A stretch of DNA of 64,000 nt from Aromatoleum buckelii (GTDB lineage: Bacteria > Pseudomonadota > Gammaproteobacteria > Burkholderiales > Rhodocyclaceae): assembly GCF_012910785.2 (NCBI RefSeq), contig NZ_WTVH02000010.1, positions 310,001-374,000 of the forward strand, given 5' to 3'. This document shows positions 18,378-28,978 of the stretch, piece after piece. The notes below the pieces were generated by a model. It did not search any database. It saw only the letters and a list, made by a program, of their open reading frames with translations, and was not told the origin of the DNA. Every line of letters begins with the position of its first letter. The first letter of the stretch is position 1. Both the position numbers and the translations under genes were made by a program.

Positions 18378-19811
18378 ATGGATTTCCCAATGTCGATGTC
18401 AAGGCCGGGCGGGCGGACGCTGCCGCTGCTGCGGGCGCTGCTGGCCGGCGCGCTGGCGTTGCTGCTCGTGAGCTGCGCGGGCGTGAAAGTGTCCGAATAC
18501 CAGCGCCCCGACACGCCCGGCAAGGCGGCGTGGTCGCGTCCCGCAGTGTCGGCGGCCGACACGATCGCGCCTAACTGGTGGCGGGAGTTCCGCGATCCGA
18601 CGCTCGACGAGCTCGTCAACCGCGCGATCGCCGGCAACTTCGACGTCAAGATCCTCGCCGCGCGCATCCAGGTCGCCCAGGCGCAGATCGGCGAAGCGCG
18701 CGCCGGCGCGCTGCCGACGCTCGATGTCGGCGCCGGCGCGAGTTTCGAGAAAAGCACCGGGCAGAACTTCCGCAAGCAGTTCAACCTCGGCACCCAGGTC
18801 AACTGGGACATCGACATCTGGGGCAAGGTCGAAAAAGGTGTCCAGGCGCAGACCGCCGAATTCCACGCCACCGAAGCGGACTGGCGGGCGGGATATCTGA
18901 CGCTCGTCTCGGACGTCGCGACGACGTATTTCCAGATCCTCCAGCTCGACGAGCAGATCGACCGCCAGCAGCGCGCGCTCGACCGCAGCCGGCAGATTCT
19001 CGCGACGTTCGAGGCGATGCTCGGGCAAGGCCTTGTGCCCCGCACGCAGGTGCTGCGCCAGCGCGCCGAGAACAACGCGCTGACCCGCGACCTGCTCGAA
19101 CTGCAGCGCGCCCGCGGCCTCGCCGGCAACGCGCTGGCGACGTTGCTCGGCGTGCCGGCCGGCGAATTCACCGTGCCTCCCGGAAAGCTGCAGGAGCGCG
19201 TCGAGCTGCCGGCGGTGCCGGCCGGGCTGCCTTCCGAGCTGCTGAACCGCCGCCCCGATATCGTCGCCGCCGAGTTCCGCCTGCTCGAAGCCTACGACCT
19301 CGTCGGGCAGGCGCGGCTCGCGCAGCTGCCGTCGATCAGCCTGACCGGCCGCGGCGGCACGTCGAGCTTCGCGCTCGGCGACCTGCTGAAGTCCTTCACG
19401 TTCGGCTTTCTGCCGAGCATCAACATCCCGGCGTTCGACCCGAGCATCAAGGCGCGCCTCAAGACGACCGAAGCCCAGACCAAAGTCTTCGAGCACGAGT
19501 ACCAGCGCACTGTGATCGCCGCGTTCGAGGAAGTCGAGAACGCGCTGACGAACCTCGACGCCCACCGCCAGCAGCGCACCGAGCTGCAGCAGCAGATCGA
19601 GCAGCTGCAGATCGTCGCGGCACAGGTCGAGGCGCAGCTCCGCGAAGGGCTCGTATCCCAGCTCGAAGTGTTCGAGACCGAGCGCTCGCTGCTGGCCGCG
19701 CAGCTCGCGCTGCTCGCGAACCACCAGCAGATTCTGGCCGACACGGTGACGCTCTACAAAGCGCTCGGCGGCGGCTGGCCGACCATCGAAGTCGCGAATG
19801 TCCGGCGCTGA
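18378..19811 (+). CDS. OprM/NodT-type outer-membrane efflux lipoprotein
   Basis: 477 aa from ATG 18378. The N-terminal signal ends in a lipobox (LLLVSCAG). The sequence shows the duplicated outer-membrane factor pattern: NWWREFRDPTLDELVNRA, ARIQVAQAQIGEARA, LLNRRPDIVAAEF, RLAQLPSISLTG, and long helices to the C-terminus. NodT/OprM proteins form trimeric channels across the outer membrane. Here it sits between HD-GYP and FHA genes and upstream of an HlyD adaptor and C39 ABC exporter, so it is the likely exit duct for the GG peptides (inference). Confidence 0.92.
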   Translation: MDFPMSMSRPGGRTLPLLRALLAGALALLLVSCAGVKVSEYQRPDTPGKAAWSRPAVSAADTIAPNWWREFRDPTLDELVNRAIAGNFDVKILAARIQVAQAQIGEARAGALPTLDVGAGASFEKSTGQNFRKQFNLGTQVNWDIDIWGKVEKGVQAQTAEFHATEADWRAGYLTLVSDVATTYFQILQLDEQIDRQQRALDRSRQILATFEAMLGQGLVPRTQVLRQRAENNALTRDLLELQRARGLAGNALATLLGVPAGEFTVPPGKLQERVELPAVPAGLPSELLNRRPDIVAAEFRLLEAYDLVGQARLAQLPSISLTGRGGTSSFALGDLLKSFTFGFLPSINIPAFDPSIKARLKTTEAQTKVFEHEYQRTVIAAFEEVENALTNLDAHRQQRTELQQQIEQLQIVAAQVEAQLREGLVSQLEVFETERSLLAAQLALLANHQQILADTVTLYKALGGGWPTIEVANVRR

Positions 19812-19900
19812 GCATGCAGATGAGGAAGTGCCTATGGGAAAACGGGAAAGATCGGCTCAGCCACGCGAAAGAGGCCTGTTCATGACCATCGTGTCGTCGC

Positions 19901-22390
19901 ATGAGTGACGCGGGGGCGTTCGTCGCCCGGACCCCGACCGCTGCCGGACAGGAGCCCAACGTGCTCCTGCAGGCGGTGTCGCGCCCCGAATTGGGCGACA
20001 TCCTGATCGAGGAGTCGCTGTTCGCGATCGGGCGCAACGAGCTGCCGTTCGCGACGTACGACAAGGAGATCGTCGCCGAGCTGTCGCGCCGCCATGCGCG
20101 AGTGTTCCGCGAAGCGGGCGAGCTGTACGTCGCCGACCTTGGCAGCAAGAACGGCACGACCGTCAATGGGGTTGCGGTCGGCGAGAAGCCCGCTGCGCTG
20201 CGCGACGGCGACGAAGTCTGTTTCGGCGGCGTGCTGTCGTATCGCGTCCGGCTCGTCGCGCGGGCGAAGAAAGTGCAGCGGGCGGGGACGCTCCTGAGCC
20301 TGACGCTGACCCCCGAGCGCGACGACCTGCTGCTCGAACCGCTCGTCATTGCCTCCTTCCCATTCCTGATCAGCAAGATCGACGACGTGATCGCGCGCTA
20401 CAAGAGCGCATACCCGCACCAGGTCAATTACATTTCGCGTCGCCATGCGCACATTTTCCTGAAAGGCGGCGCGCCGTTCATCGAGGATCTGGGCAGCACG
20501 AACGGCACTTTCGTCGGCGGCACGCGTCTCGATGAGCACGCCGTGGAACTGCACGACGGCGACATCGTCGCGTTCGCCGGCAGTCACTTCGTGTACCGCG
20601 TGAGCCTGCAACACGAAGCCGAGATCGAGGCCGAGCCGACGCTGACCGGGTTCACCCCTGCCGCCCCCGCTGCAGAAGATGACGCAGGCAACCCGGACAG
20701 GACGATGTTCATCGCGGCGCCCGACTCGTTCCTCGACATCTTCTGCATTTCCCCGCCGCCCCAGCCGGACGAAGTCAATGACGAGGCGGCGCACGCCGGC
20801 AGCCGGGTGCGGCCGTTGCGGCGCGAGCGCAGCCGCACCGTGCTTTTCGTGCGCGAACTGGGCAAGGCTTTCGCCGGCGGCGACCGCGGCACGGTGAAAC
20901 GGATGTTGCGCTGGGCCCTTCCCGTCGTCGCGCTGCTCGTCGCGGTCGCGCTCGGCTTCTACCGCGCCGGCAGTGCCGAACGCGAACTCGGGCACCTCGT
21001 CACCGCAGGCGACTTTGCACGCGCCGCGGTGGTCGCCGACGCGTACCTCGCGAGCAATCCGGACGATGCGGCGCTGCAGGCGCTCGGCACCGAGGCGCTA
21101 CTGAAGGCGAAGCTCCCGGAGTGGGTCGGGAGCGTGCAGTCGCACGCGTTCGACCGCGCCGCGGCGCTCGTCGCCGACATGAAAGCGCAGGCCGCGCACA
21201 ACGCCGACGCGCAGCCGCTGCTCGCCGAGCTCGAGTGGGTCGGCGAGCTCGAGCGGTTCGTCGTCGAGCGCGGCGGCGTAGATGCGCCGATCCGCATCTA
21301 CGCCGACGAGGAACGGATCGGCACGCTGCTGCAGCGCTGGCACGCCGATACCCGCGCCCACCAGCGCGCGCTCGCCCGCGTCGCCGCGCACGTGCCCGAG
21401 TTCAGGGACGTCCATGCCGAAGTGCTGACCCATCTGCGCCGGCTCGAAAGCGACGAGTCGGTGTATCTGGCCGCGATCGAGCGGCTCAACGCGGGCATCG
21501 CGGCCGAACTCGATGCCGGCCGCGCTGACACGCTCGGTGCGCTGCTGGACGACTACGCCGAAAAGTACCCGCGGCTCGCCGGCCTCGACGTCGTGCGCAA
21601 GGACCTGCGCCAGTTCGTCGAGCTCGACCGCGCGCTGCAGGCGCGCCGCCTCGAGCCGCTGATCGCGCTGCTCGGGAAATTGCATTTTTCCACGCCGCCT
21701 TTCCGCCAGCACCTCGAAAAGCTCGGCGAGACGCGACTGCCTTCCGCCGAAGTCGTGCGTCAGCACCAGGCGGCCGCCCGCGCGTGGCATGAAGGCCGGG
21801 GCGAAGAGGCGCTTGCTGGCCTGCAGCAGATTTCCACGGGGCCGTGGGCGGAAGTCGCCGCCGCCGAGCTCGCGCGCAAGAAGGCCGTGCTGCAGCAGTT
21901 CGGCGCGCTGCAGCAGGCGCGTGACGGCAAAGGCTACGACGAGCGGCTGCTGGCGTTTCACGCATCGCTCGACGAGAGCGAGGATGCCTATTTCATCCGC
22001 GCGACCGGGGCCGATGTCGACGCCTACCGCGACCAGGCGCTCGCGCGCGCCAACGGTCTGCTGGTCCGTGCCGCAACGTCGTGGCGCCAGTATCGCAGCG
22101 CCGGGGGGATCGGCGGCGAACAGCGGCTCGAATCGGGCATCTCGGGCAGGTTCCGCTCGCAGGCCCGGCTGCTCGCCGAAGCGCAGTCCGCAGCGCGACA
22201 GGGCGCGCGGATCCACGAGATGTTGAAAACCGAGATGGACGAGCAAGCGGTTGCGGTCCGCGCCGAAATCGACGCGGAAGCCGAGCTGCAGCGGCAGTCG
22301 CTGCAGGAACTTCACAGGGTGCTGGAGCCGGGGCTGCTCAAGGCCAAGCTGGCGCTGATCGGAGAGCAGAGCGATGAAGAGCGAAAATAA
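19901..22390 (+). CDS. Membrane protein with two FHA domains
   Basis: 829 aa. FHA 1 covers about residues 35-110 ([27 protein letters not shown]). FHA 2 covers about 140-225 ([20 protein letters not shown]). A single membrane helix at about 335-355 ([16 protein letters not shown]) follows a linker. The C-terminal 470 residues are mostly charged helix rich in Leu, Ala, Glu and Arg, probably periplasmic and repeat-like. The domain order fits a phosphothreonine-reading membrane scaffold. It overlaps the HlyD gene by 17 bp, so the two are translated together. The function is inferred; the C-terminal part is unrecognised. Confidence 0.8.
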   Translation: MSDAGAFVARTPTAAGQEPNVLLQAVSRPELGDILIEESLFAIGRNELPFATYDKEIVAELSRRHARVFREAGELYVADLGSKNGTTVNGVAVGEKPAALRDGDEVCFGGVLSYRVRLVARAKKVQRAGTLLSLTLTPERDDLLLEPLVIASFPFLISKIDDVIARYKSAYPHQVNYISRRHAHIFLKGGAPFIEDLGSTNGTFVGGTRLDEHAVELHDGDIVAFAGSHFVYRVSLQHEAEIEAEPTLTGFTPAAPAAEDDAGNPDRTMFIAAPDSFLDIFCISPPPQPDEVNDEAAHAGSRVRPLRRERSRTVLFVRELGKAFAGGDRGTVKRMLRWALPVVALLVAVALGFYRAGSAERELGHLVTAGDFARAAVVADAYLASNPDDAALQALGTEALLKAKLPEWVGSVQSHAFDRAAALVADMKAQAAHNADAQPLLAELEWVGELERFVVERGGVDAPIRIYADEERIGTLLQRWHADTRAHQRALARVAAHVPEFRDVHAEVLTHLRRLESDESVYLAAIERLNAGIAAELDAGRADTLGALLDDYAEKYPRLAGLDVVRKDLRQFVELDRALQARRLEPLIALLGKLHFSTPPFRQHLEKLGETRLPSAEVVRQHQAAARAWHEGRGEEALAGLQQISTGPWAEVAAAELARKKAVLQQFGALQQARDGKGYDERLLAFHASLDESEDAYFIRATGADVDAYRDQALARANGLLVRAATSWRQYRSAGGIGGEQRLESGISGRFRSQARLLAEAQSAARQGARIHEMLKTEMDEQAVAVRAEIDAEAELQRQSLQELHRVLEPGLLKAKLALIGEQSDEERK

Positions 22391-23747
22391 CCTTAAGCCG
22401 CTGACCGAGGCCCTCGAGGATCACAGCGCCGAAGGGATCGCGATCCTGATCGCCGAACCGTCGCGCTTCGGCCTCGCCCTCGTCGCTGCCGTCCTCGGGC
22501 TCGTGCTGTCCGCGCTGGTGTGGTCGTTCGTCGGCCGCGCCGACGTGATCGTCACCGCGCACGGCGTGCTCGCGCCCGAGTCGGACGTGCGACGCGTCTA
22601 TGCGCCGATCGATGGCGAGCTCGCCGACATCTACATGGAAGCGGGGCAGCCGGTGTCGCAGGGGGACGTCCTCGCCCGCCTCAACGCGCGCGGAGCGGTC
22701 GAGGCGGCGACGCACGCGCTCGAGGCGCAGCTCAAGCTCGAGGACGCCGAGCGGGAATGGAAGCAGTTTCCTGAACGCAAAGCGCTGCTCGAACGCAAGG
22801 TCGCGGCTTTGAAGCAGCAGATCGAAGCGGCGCTGCAACTGCACGAGCGGCGCACCGCGGAAGGCACGACGAAGCTCGCCGAAGCCCAGCGCGCGCAGCT
22901 GCAGCAGGCGCGCAGCGAACTCGACAACGCGCGCCGGACGCGCGACAGCGCCCGCCTGGAACTCGACCGCTTCCAGCGGCTGTTGGCGCTGCCGGGCGGC
23001 GGCGGGGTGTCGGAACTGGAGGTCGAAGCGAAGAAGAGCGCGTATCTGGCGGCGGAAAACGCGCTGCGCGTCGCGCAGTCGCGGCTCGGCGAACTGGACT
23101 TCCGGCTCAGCCAGGAAACCGCGCGGGCGAGCGTCGAGCTCGAAAGCGGCGACCAGGAGCTGACGCGGCTGCGCATCCAGTACGACGCGGCGGCGCGCGA
23201 AATCGCGAACGAAGAGGACAAGCTGCGGCTGCAGCTGCAGACCGCGCGGCTCGCGGCGAACGCGGCCGAACGGATCCGCTTCGAGAACATCGACAAGGAC
23301 AACTTCCTGCTGATCATCGCGCCGGTGTCGGGCGTCATCACCGACGTCGCCTCGACGCAGCCTGGCGACAAGATCCAGGCGAACACGCCGCTCGGCGGCA
23401 TCGCGCCGAAGGACGCGCGCGCGGTGCTGAAGATGGACATCGCCGAGCGCGACCGCGCGTTCCTGCGCGAAGGCCTGCCGGTGAAGCTCAAGTTCAACGC
23501 GTTCCCGTACCAGCGCTACGGCCTCATCGACGGCCGGCTCGAGTTCATCTCGCCGGCGACTTCGCCCGCCGCGCAGAGCAAGGAGCCGGTCTACGAAGGC
23601 CACGTGACGCTGTCGCGCGATCACTACGAAGTCGCGGACACGCGCTACCCGGTGCGCTACGGGATGACGGCGACCGCGGAGATCGTCGTCCGCGAGCGCC
23701 GCCTCATCGACCTCGCGCTCGATCCGTTCCGCCAGATCAGCGGCTGA
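22374..23747 (+). CDS. HlyD-family periplasmic adaptor of the GG-peptide exporter
   Basis: 457 aa. A membrane helix at about residues 28-52 ([20 protein letters not shown]) is followed by the first lipoyl half ([20 protein letters not shown]), a long coiled coil (about 110-300), the second half ([14 protein letters not shown]) and a beta-barrel domain. It bridges the inner-membrane ABC transporter and an outer-membrane channel in type I secretion. It overlaps the two-FHA gene and lies just upstream of the PPIase and C39 exporter, which are its likely partners. Confidence 0.92.
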   Translation: MKSENNLKPLTEALEDHSAEGIAILIAEPSRFGLALVAAVLGLVLSALVWSFVGRADVIVTAHGVLAPESDVRRVYAPIDGELADIYMEAGQPVSQGDVLARLNARGAVEAATHALEAQLKLEDAEREWKQFPERKALLERKVAALKQQIEAALQLHERRTAEGTTKLAEAQRAQLQQARSELDNARRTRDSARLELDRFQRLLALPGGGGVSELEVEAKKSAYLAAENALRVAQSRLGELDFRLSQETARASVELESGDQELTRLRIQYDAAAREIANEEDKLRLQLQTARLAANAAERIRFENIDKDNFLLIIAPVSGVITDVASTQPGDKIQANTPLGGIAPKDARAVLKMDIAERDRAFLREGLPVKLKFNAFPYQRYGLIDGRLEFISPATSPAAQSKEPVYEGHVTLSRDHYEVADTRYPVRYGMTATAEIVVRERRLIDLALDPFRQISG

Positions 23748-23781
23748 CCCGATCCTGCGCTTACCAGAAGGAGCACACGAG

Positions 23782-24534
23782 ATGACCGCGATAGTGCGAA
23801 TCGACGACGAATCCATCGGCACCGGGGAATTCGTCCGCATACTGAAGCTCACCGGGCGCTTCGACAGCCTCATCGACGAGATCGTCCGCGACCGGCTCAC
23901 CGTCCATGCGGCGAAGAAGCAGGGCGTCGCCGTGTCGGCCGACGAGATCCAGGAGCGCGCCGACCAGTTCCGCCGCGTGCTGGGGCTGCACCGGGCGGCC
24001 GACATGAACCATTACCTCGACGCGCGTGGCGTGAGCCTCGACGAGTTCGAGGCGTTCATCACCGACAGCCTGTACCAGGAAAAGATGATGCAGCGCGTCT
24101 GCAACGACCAGGCGGTCGAAGAGTACTTCCAGCTCAACTCGCCGAAGTTCGACAGCATCGAGGTCAGCCACATCGTGCTCGAAACCGAAGGCCAGGCGAA
24201 GGAGATGATGTCGCTGCTCGAAGAGGACCCGGAGAGCTTCGCCGAGCTCGCGCGCGAGCACTCGATCGCCGACACGCGCGACGACGGCGGCTTCATCGGC
24301 AAGGTGATGCGCGGTTCGCTGAAGACCGAAATCGAGGCCAAGGTGTTCAACGCCGCGCCCGGCGACCTGCTCGGACCGTTCGCGGCGCCCGACGGCGCGT
24401 TCCACGAGATCTTCCTCGTGAATGCGAAGAACCCGGCGCGGCTCGACGAAGAGACCGCGGCCGAAGTGCGGCGCCTGCTGCGCGAAGGCTGGCTCGCGGC
24501 CCGGGCGCAGGAACACGTCATCGAAATGCGCTAG
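23782..24534 (+). CDS. Parvulin-type peptidyl-prolyl isomerase, no signal peptide
   Basis: 250 aa with AAGGAG 9 nt upstream. The N-terminal 120 residues are SurA/PpiC-like helical chaperone sequence. The PpiC domain spans about 130-225 (VSHIVLETEGQAKEM, AREHSIADTRDDGGFIG, LGPFAAPDGAFHEIFLV). No signal peptide or membrane helix is present, so it should act in the cytoplasm, unlike SurA. Placed between HlyD and the C39 exporter, it probably keeps precursors unfolded or presents them for export (inference). Similar PPIases accompany C39 exporters in other bacteria. Confidence 0.88.
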   Translation: MTAIVRIDDESIGTGEFVRILKLTGRFDSLIDEIVRDRLTVHAAKKQGVAVSADEIQERADQFRRVLGLHRAADMNHYLDARGVSLDEFEAFITDSLYQEKMMQRVCNDQAVEEYFQLNSPKFDSIEVSHIVLETEGQAKEMMSLLEEDPESFAELAREHSIADTRDDGGFIGKVMRGSLKTEIEAKVFNAAPGDLLGPFAAPDGAFHEIFLVNAKNPARLDEETAAEVRRLLREGWLAARAQEHVIEMR

Positions 24535-24550
24535 CCCTCTCGAGGTGATC

Positions 24551-27500
24551 ATGTCCACCGACGCCCCACCGAAACTCGATTCTGTCGCCGACTTCCTATC
24601 GTCGGTGGAGCTGCTGTCGCCGTTTACGCGCGACGAACTCGATCACCTCGCCGCGCACGCCCAGCCGCGTTTCTTCGCGTTCGGCGAAACCGTCTGCAAT
24701 GCCGGCGAGCCGGCCGACGGCGTGTTCGTGATCCGCTCCGGTTCGGTGCGGGTGTTCGCCGACGAGCACGGCAAGGAAATCAGCCTCGGCGTGCGCAAGG
24801 CGCGCGAGACCGTCGCCGAGATGGCGATGCTGCGCGAGTACCGGCACGAATTCTCGGCGCGCGCGTCGGCGAAGACCGAGCTGCTGCTGATCCCGCGCCA
24901 GGCGTTCGAGCCGGTCCTCGCGAAGAACCCGGCGGCGCAGGCGTTCGTCACCAGCTTTGTTGCGATCGGCTCGGCCGGCGGCGTTGTCGCGCGGCTGTTC
25001 GATCTGCGCGGCAAAGTCGATCGTGCCGAACTCGAGGAGCTGGTGCGCAGCGTCGGCGTCAAGCGCGTCGCCGCCGGCCGGGAGATCCTCAAGCAGGACG
25101 CGCGCGACGACCGTCGCCTGTACGTCGTCCGCCAGGGCGAAGTGCGCCTCGTGCGCACCGAGCAGGGCACCGAGTACCCGCTCGCGACGCTCGGTCACGG
25201 CGAGATCTTCGGCGAGAAAGCGTGCCTGATGCGCCAGGAGCAGGTCGCGTCGGTGATCGCGGTCGTCGATACGACGCTGCTGGTGGTCCCGGAAAAATCC
25301 GTCCACCAGATCCTCGAGCGCAATCCGAAGCTGCGCGAAGTGCTCGAGGAGCGTATCCGCTTCGTCGAGCGCGAGCTGCAGCGCCAGAAAAAGCTCGCCG
25401 AACGGCGCAACCTGCGGGTCATGCTCGACCTGCAGTCGAAGCCGGAGCTCGGCGAGCGGGTGATCCGGCGCTTCCCGCTCGTCGAGCAGGCCGAGGAAAT
25501 GGACTGCGGCGCGGCGTGCCTGGCGATGATCTGCCGCCACTACGACATTCCGATGACGCTCGGCAAGTTGCGCGAACTCGCGAACGTCACGACGCAGGGC
25601 GCGACGCTCGACAGCCTCGCGCGCGCCGGCGAAGCGCTCGGCTTCACGACGCGCGGCGTGCAATGCACGTTCGACGCGCTGCTCGGCTTCGAGCTGCCGT
25701 TCATCGTGCACTGGGAGGGCTACCACTACATCGTCGTGTATGGCGTGTCGAAGCGGCAGGTGTGGGTCGCCGATCCGGCCGTCGGCTTCAGGAAGATCGC
25801 GATCGAAGAGTTCGAGCGCGGCTGGAGCGGCACCTGCCTGCTGTTCACGCCGGGGCAGAATCTCGCGCAGCTGACGGTGTCGCGTTCGCCGTGGCTGCGC
25901 TTCGTCTCGTACCTGCGGCCGTACAAGAAGATCCTCGCGCACCTCGTCATGGCGACTTTCGTCATCCAGGTGCTGGGCATCGTGCCACCGCTGATCATCC
26001 AGAACATCCTCGACGGCGTGATCGTGCACGAGAACGTCAGCCTGCTGCACCTCCTGATCGCCGGACTCGTCATCACCAATCTTTTCACGCTGCTGATGTC
26101 CGGCATCCGGGCGTTCCTCGCGAACTTCATGGTGCGCAACATGGATTTCGCGATGATGTCGCAGTTCTTCAAGCACACGCTGTCGCTGCCGTTCTCGTTC
26201 TTCGCCAAGCGCAAGACCGGCGACATCTTCGCGCGCTTCCAGGAAAACCAGACGATCCGCGCGTTCCTGACCGAATCGACGGTCACGACGGTGCTCAACC
26301 TGCTGATGGTGTTCATCTACTTCACGATCCTGTTCCTCTACAACGTCAAGATGACGCTGCTGCTGCTCGCGTTCGTCATCCCGATCATGGCGCTGACGGT
26401 GGTCGTGACGCCGAAGATCAAGAACTACGCGCGCGAAGTGTTCACCACGTCGACCGACGCCAAAGCTTTCCTGATGGAAGCACTCGGCGGCGTCGAGACG
26501 GTCAAGGGCATGGGTATCGAGCGGCCAGTGCGCCTGAAATGGGAGAAGAAATACGCGAAGGCGCTCGAGGTGCAATACCGCGCGCAGCGCTTCAACGTGC
26601 TGGTCGGCATCGCGAGCCAGGTGCTCAGCGCCGCGACGACGATCGCGATCCTGTGGGTCGGCGCCTCGCAGGTGTTGGCGCATCAGCTCACGATCGGCCA
26701 GCTCATCGCGTTCAACGCCCTGATGGGCAGCGTGCTCGCGCCGCTGATGGGGCTGGTCGCGCTGTGGAGCCAGGTCAATGACGCAGGGGTCGCGATGGAG
26801 CGCCTTGGCGACGTGCTCGACATGGAGCCGGAGCAGCGACCGGAAGAGGCCGCTTCGCGCGTCGTGCTGCCGGACCTGCAAGGTCACATCGCCCTCGAAG
26901 GGGTGTATTTCCGCTACGGCGGCGACGAGACGGCGTACGTGCTCGAGAACATCAGCTTCGAGATCAAGCCCGGCGAGCTCGTCGCGATCGTCGGCCGCAG
27001 CGGTTCGGGCAAGACGACGCTGGCGAAGCTGCTCGTCGGCTTCTACCCGCCGACCGACGGGCGCATCGTCGTCGATGGCTACGACATGGCGACGATCGAC
27101 AAGGACTACTACCGCGCGCAGGTCGGCTACGTGATGCAGAGCAACCTGCTGTTCTCAGGCACCATCGCCGAGAACATTGCCAGCGGCGACGAGGCGCCGG
27201 ACCGGCGGCGCATCGAGGAAGTCGCGCGCATGGCCGACGCCCACGCGTTCATCCGCAAGATGCCGCTGGGCTATGAGCAGATCGTCGGCGAGCGCGGCGT
27301 GGGCCTGTCCGGCGGCCAGATCCAGCGCCTGTGCATCGCTCGCGCGCTGTACCACGACCCGCGCCTGCTGGTGTTCGACGAGGCGACTTCCGCGCTCGAC
27401 ACGCAGTCGGAGAGCAACATCATCAGCAACATGCACGACATCCTCGCCGGGCGCACTGCGGTCGTCATCGCCCACCGGCTGTCGACGATCATGCGCGCCG

Positions 27501-27616
27501 ACAAGATCCTCGTGCTGTACGAAGGCTCGATCGTCGAGCAGGGGCGCCACGACGAACTGGTCGATCGGCGCGGCATGTATTACCAACTGGTGCAGAAGCA
27601 GCTGGCGGCGGCATGA
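24551..27616 (+). CDS. C39 peptidase-ABC exporter with two N-terminal cyclic-nucleotide-binding domains
   Basis: 1021 aa from ATG 24551 (GAGGTG upstream). Two cNMP-binding-like domains occupy about 18-135 and 155-275. The C39 peptidase (about 305-435) has EEMDCGAACLAM with Cys319, the catalytic HYIVVYG His near 391 and the Asp in WVADPAVG. About six membrane helices follow (450-740). The ATPase has GRSGSGKTTLAK (815), LSGGQIQRL (about 920), LLVFDEATSALD and the switch His AHRLS. It should cut leaders after the GG motif and export the core. The cNMP domains suggest gating by cyclic nucleotides. Cargo is inferred to be the five precursors at 29821-31510. Confidence 0.94.
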   Translation: MSTDAPPKLDSVADFLSSVELLSPFTRDELDHLAAHAQPRFFAFGETVCNAGEPADGVFVIRSGSVRVFADEHGKEISLGVRKARETVAEMAMLREYRHEFSARASAKTELLLIPRQAFEPVLAKNPAAQAFVTSFVAIGSAGGVVARLFDLRGKVDRAELEELVRSVGVKRVAAGREILKQDARDDRRLYVVRQGEVRLVRTEQGTEYPLATLGHGEIFGEKACLMRQEQVASVIAVVDTTLLVVPEKSVHQILERNPKLREVLEERIRFVERELQRQKKLAERRNLRVMLDLQSKPELGERVIRRFPLVEQAEEMDCGAACLAMICRHYDIPMTLGKLRELANVTTQGATLDSLARAGEALGFTTRGVQCTFDALLGFELPFIVHWEGYHYIVVYGVSKRQVWVADPAVGFRKIAIEEFERGWSGTCLLFTPGQNLAQLTVSRSPWLRFVSYLRPYKKILAHLVMATFVIQVLGIVPPLIIQNILDGVIVHENVSLLHLLIAGLVITNLFTLLMSGIRAFLANFMVRNMDFAMMSQFFKHTLSLPFSFFAKRKTGDIFARFQENQTIRAFLTESTVTTVLNLLMVFIYFTILFLYNVKMTLLLLAFVIPIMALTVVVTPKIKNYAREVFTTSTDAKAFLMEALGGVETVKGMGIERPVRLKWEKKYAKALEVQYRAQRFNVLVGIASQVLSAATTIAILWVGASQVLAHQLTIGQLIAFNALMGSVLAPLMGLVALWSQVNDAGVAMERLGDVLDMEPEQRPEEAASRVVLPDLQGHIALEGVYFRYGGDETAYVLENISFEIKPGELVAIVGRSGSGKTTLAKLLVGFYPPTDGRIVVDGYDMATIDKDYYRAQVGYVMQSNLLFSGTIAENIASGDEAPDRRRIEEVARMADAHAFIRKMPLGYEQIVGERGVGLSGGQIQRLCIARALYHDPRLLVFDEATSALDTQSESNIISNMHDILAGRTAVVIAHRLSTIMRADKILVLYEGSIVEQGRHDELVDRRGMYYQLVQKQLAAA

Positions 27617-28929
27617 AGATCCTGACTCCGGGGCTGCGCGGCAGCGCGGTCATTTCGTACGCCGGGCTGCTCGAGAAGATCGAGATCCTGCGCTCGACGC
27701 TGCGCTGGGCGCCGACGCTCGCGCGGCCCGAGATCGAGAAGCTCCTGCGCCAGGCCAACGCGGTGCGCGACGAAGTGATGCAGCTGTCGCACAAGGAGCG
27801 CTTCGTCGAGGCGGCCGCGGGCGAAAACGTCCGCGTCGAACGCACGCCGGGCGCACGGCGCCGCGCATTGCTCGATCGCAGCTTCGTCTTCGAAGGCGCG
27901 TTCGGCGACAACCCGCAGCTGCTCGAGGCGCTCGAAATCGCGGAGAAAGCGGCGCCGACCGACCTGCCGGTCCTCATCGACGGCGAAAGCGGCACCGGCA
28001 AGGAGCTGATGGCGAAAGTGATTCATGCCAACGGCTCGCGGTCCGACAAGCCGTACATCTCGGTCAACTGCGGCGCGATCCCCGACAACCTGCTGGAGTC
28101 CGAGCTTTTCGGCCACAAGAAGGGCGCGTTCACCGGCGCGGTGAGCGACCGCAAAGGCAAGTTCGAAAGCGCGCACACGGGCACGATCTTCCTCGACGAG
28201 ATCGGCGAACTGCCGCTGTCCGGGCAAGTGAAGCTGCTGCGGGTGCTCGAATCGCACGAGATCCAGCGCGTCGGCTCCGACGAGCCGATCGCCGTCGACA
28301 CCCGCATCGTCGCGGCGACGAATCGCAACCTGCGCCGCCTGAGCGAAGAAGGCCGGTTCCGCGAGGACCTGTTCTACCGCCTCGGCGTCATCCACGTGAC
28401 GCTGCCGCCGCTGCGCGAGCGCAGTGACGAGATCCCGTTGCTGTTCGCGTTCTTCGGCGATGAGGCCGCGGCAGCGCTGAAGCGCCGCCCGGTGCGCATG
28501 ACGCCGCGGCTGCGCGAGTTCCTGTTGAGCTATCCCTATCCGGGCAACATACGGGAGCTGCGCAACATCATCTACCGCATCTCCTGCCTGGCCGGCGAGA
28601 CCGCCGATCTGCAGCACCTCCCTGCCGACATCCGCCCCGAGGCCGGGCGACCGGCTCCGGCAAATGCGGCCGCCGCGGTGGCAACCCCAACCGGTGTCGT
28701 GGCCACGACCCCGGCCTCGATATCGTTCAGCGATGCAAAACGCGCCGCGAGCGACGAAGCCGAGAAGCTGTTCCTCGAGCGCGGCCTGCAGCAGGTCGGC
28801 GGCATCGTCGCGGAGCTTGCGCGGCGCTGCGACATGAACCGTTCGCATCTGCAGACGCTGCTGAAGAAACACGGCCTGCGCTCGAAGGACTTCCGCAACC
28901 GGCCGCCGCACGCCGAGGACGACCGTTGA
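27613..28929 (+). CDS. Sigma-54-dependent transcriptional activator without receiver domain
   Basis: 438 aa; its ATG overlaps the exporter stop (ATGA). The N-terminal 95 residues are of unknown type and lack a phospho-receiver Asp pattern. The AAA+ domain has Walker A GESGTGKE near 123, the sigma-54-contacting GAFTGA near 172, TGTIFLDEIGELPL, and the arginine-finger region FREDLFYRLGV. The C-terminal FIS-type helix-turn-helix reads IVAELARRCDMNRSHLQTLL. It is the last gene of an operon that starts at a sigma-54 promoter and faces another such promoter, so it probably activates both. Confidence 0.93.
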   Translation: MKILTPGLRGSAVISYAGLLEKIEILRSTLRWAPTLARPEIEKLLRQANAVRDEVMQLSHKERFVEAAAGENVRVERTPGARRRALLDRSFVFEGAFGDNPQLLEALEIAEKAAPTDLPVLIDGESGTGKELMAKVIHANGSRSDKPYISVNCGAIPDNLLESELFGHKKGAFTGAVSDRKGKFESAHTGTIFLDEIGELPLSGQVKLLRVLESHEIQRVGSDEPIAVDTRIVAATNRNLRRLSEEGRFREDLFYRLGVIHVTLPPLRERSDEIPLLFAFFGDEAAAALKRRPVRMTPRLREFLLSYPYPGNIRELRNIIYRISCLAGETADLQHLPADIRPEAGRPAPANAAAAVATPTGVVATTPASISFSDAKRAASDEAEKLFLERGLQQVGGIVAELARRCDMNRSHLQTLLKKHGLRSKDFRNRPPHAEDDR

Positions 28930-28948
28930 ACCGAGGACGACCGTTGAA
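28913..28948. repeat. 18-bp tandem duplication at the activator stop codon
   Basis: CCGAGGACGACCGTTGAA occurs twice in a row; the first copy contains the stop codon of the sigma-54 activator gene. The second copy carries an identical out-of-use stop. It is a small slippage duplication with no effect on the protein. Confidence 0.8.
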
Positions 28949-28978
28949 CCACAGTCCGGGCGGCTCGCTGGAACCTTC

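Noticed and set aside
19814-19909. Tiny ORFs between the outer-membrane factor and the two-FHA gene
   Set aside because: Fewer than 25 codons, no ribosome site and no recognisable product; probably only intergenic sequence.
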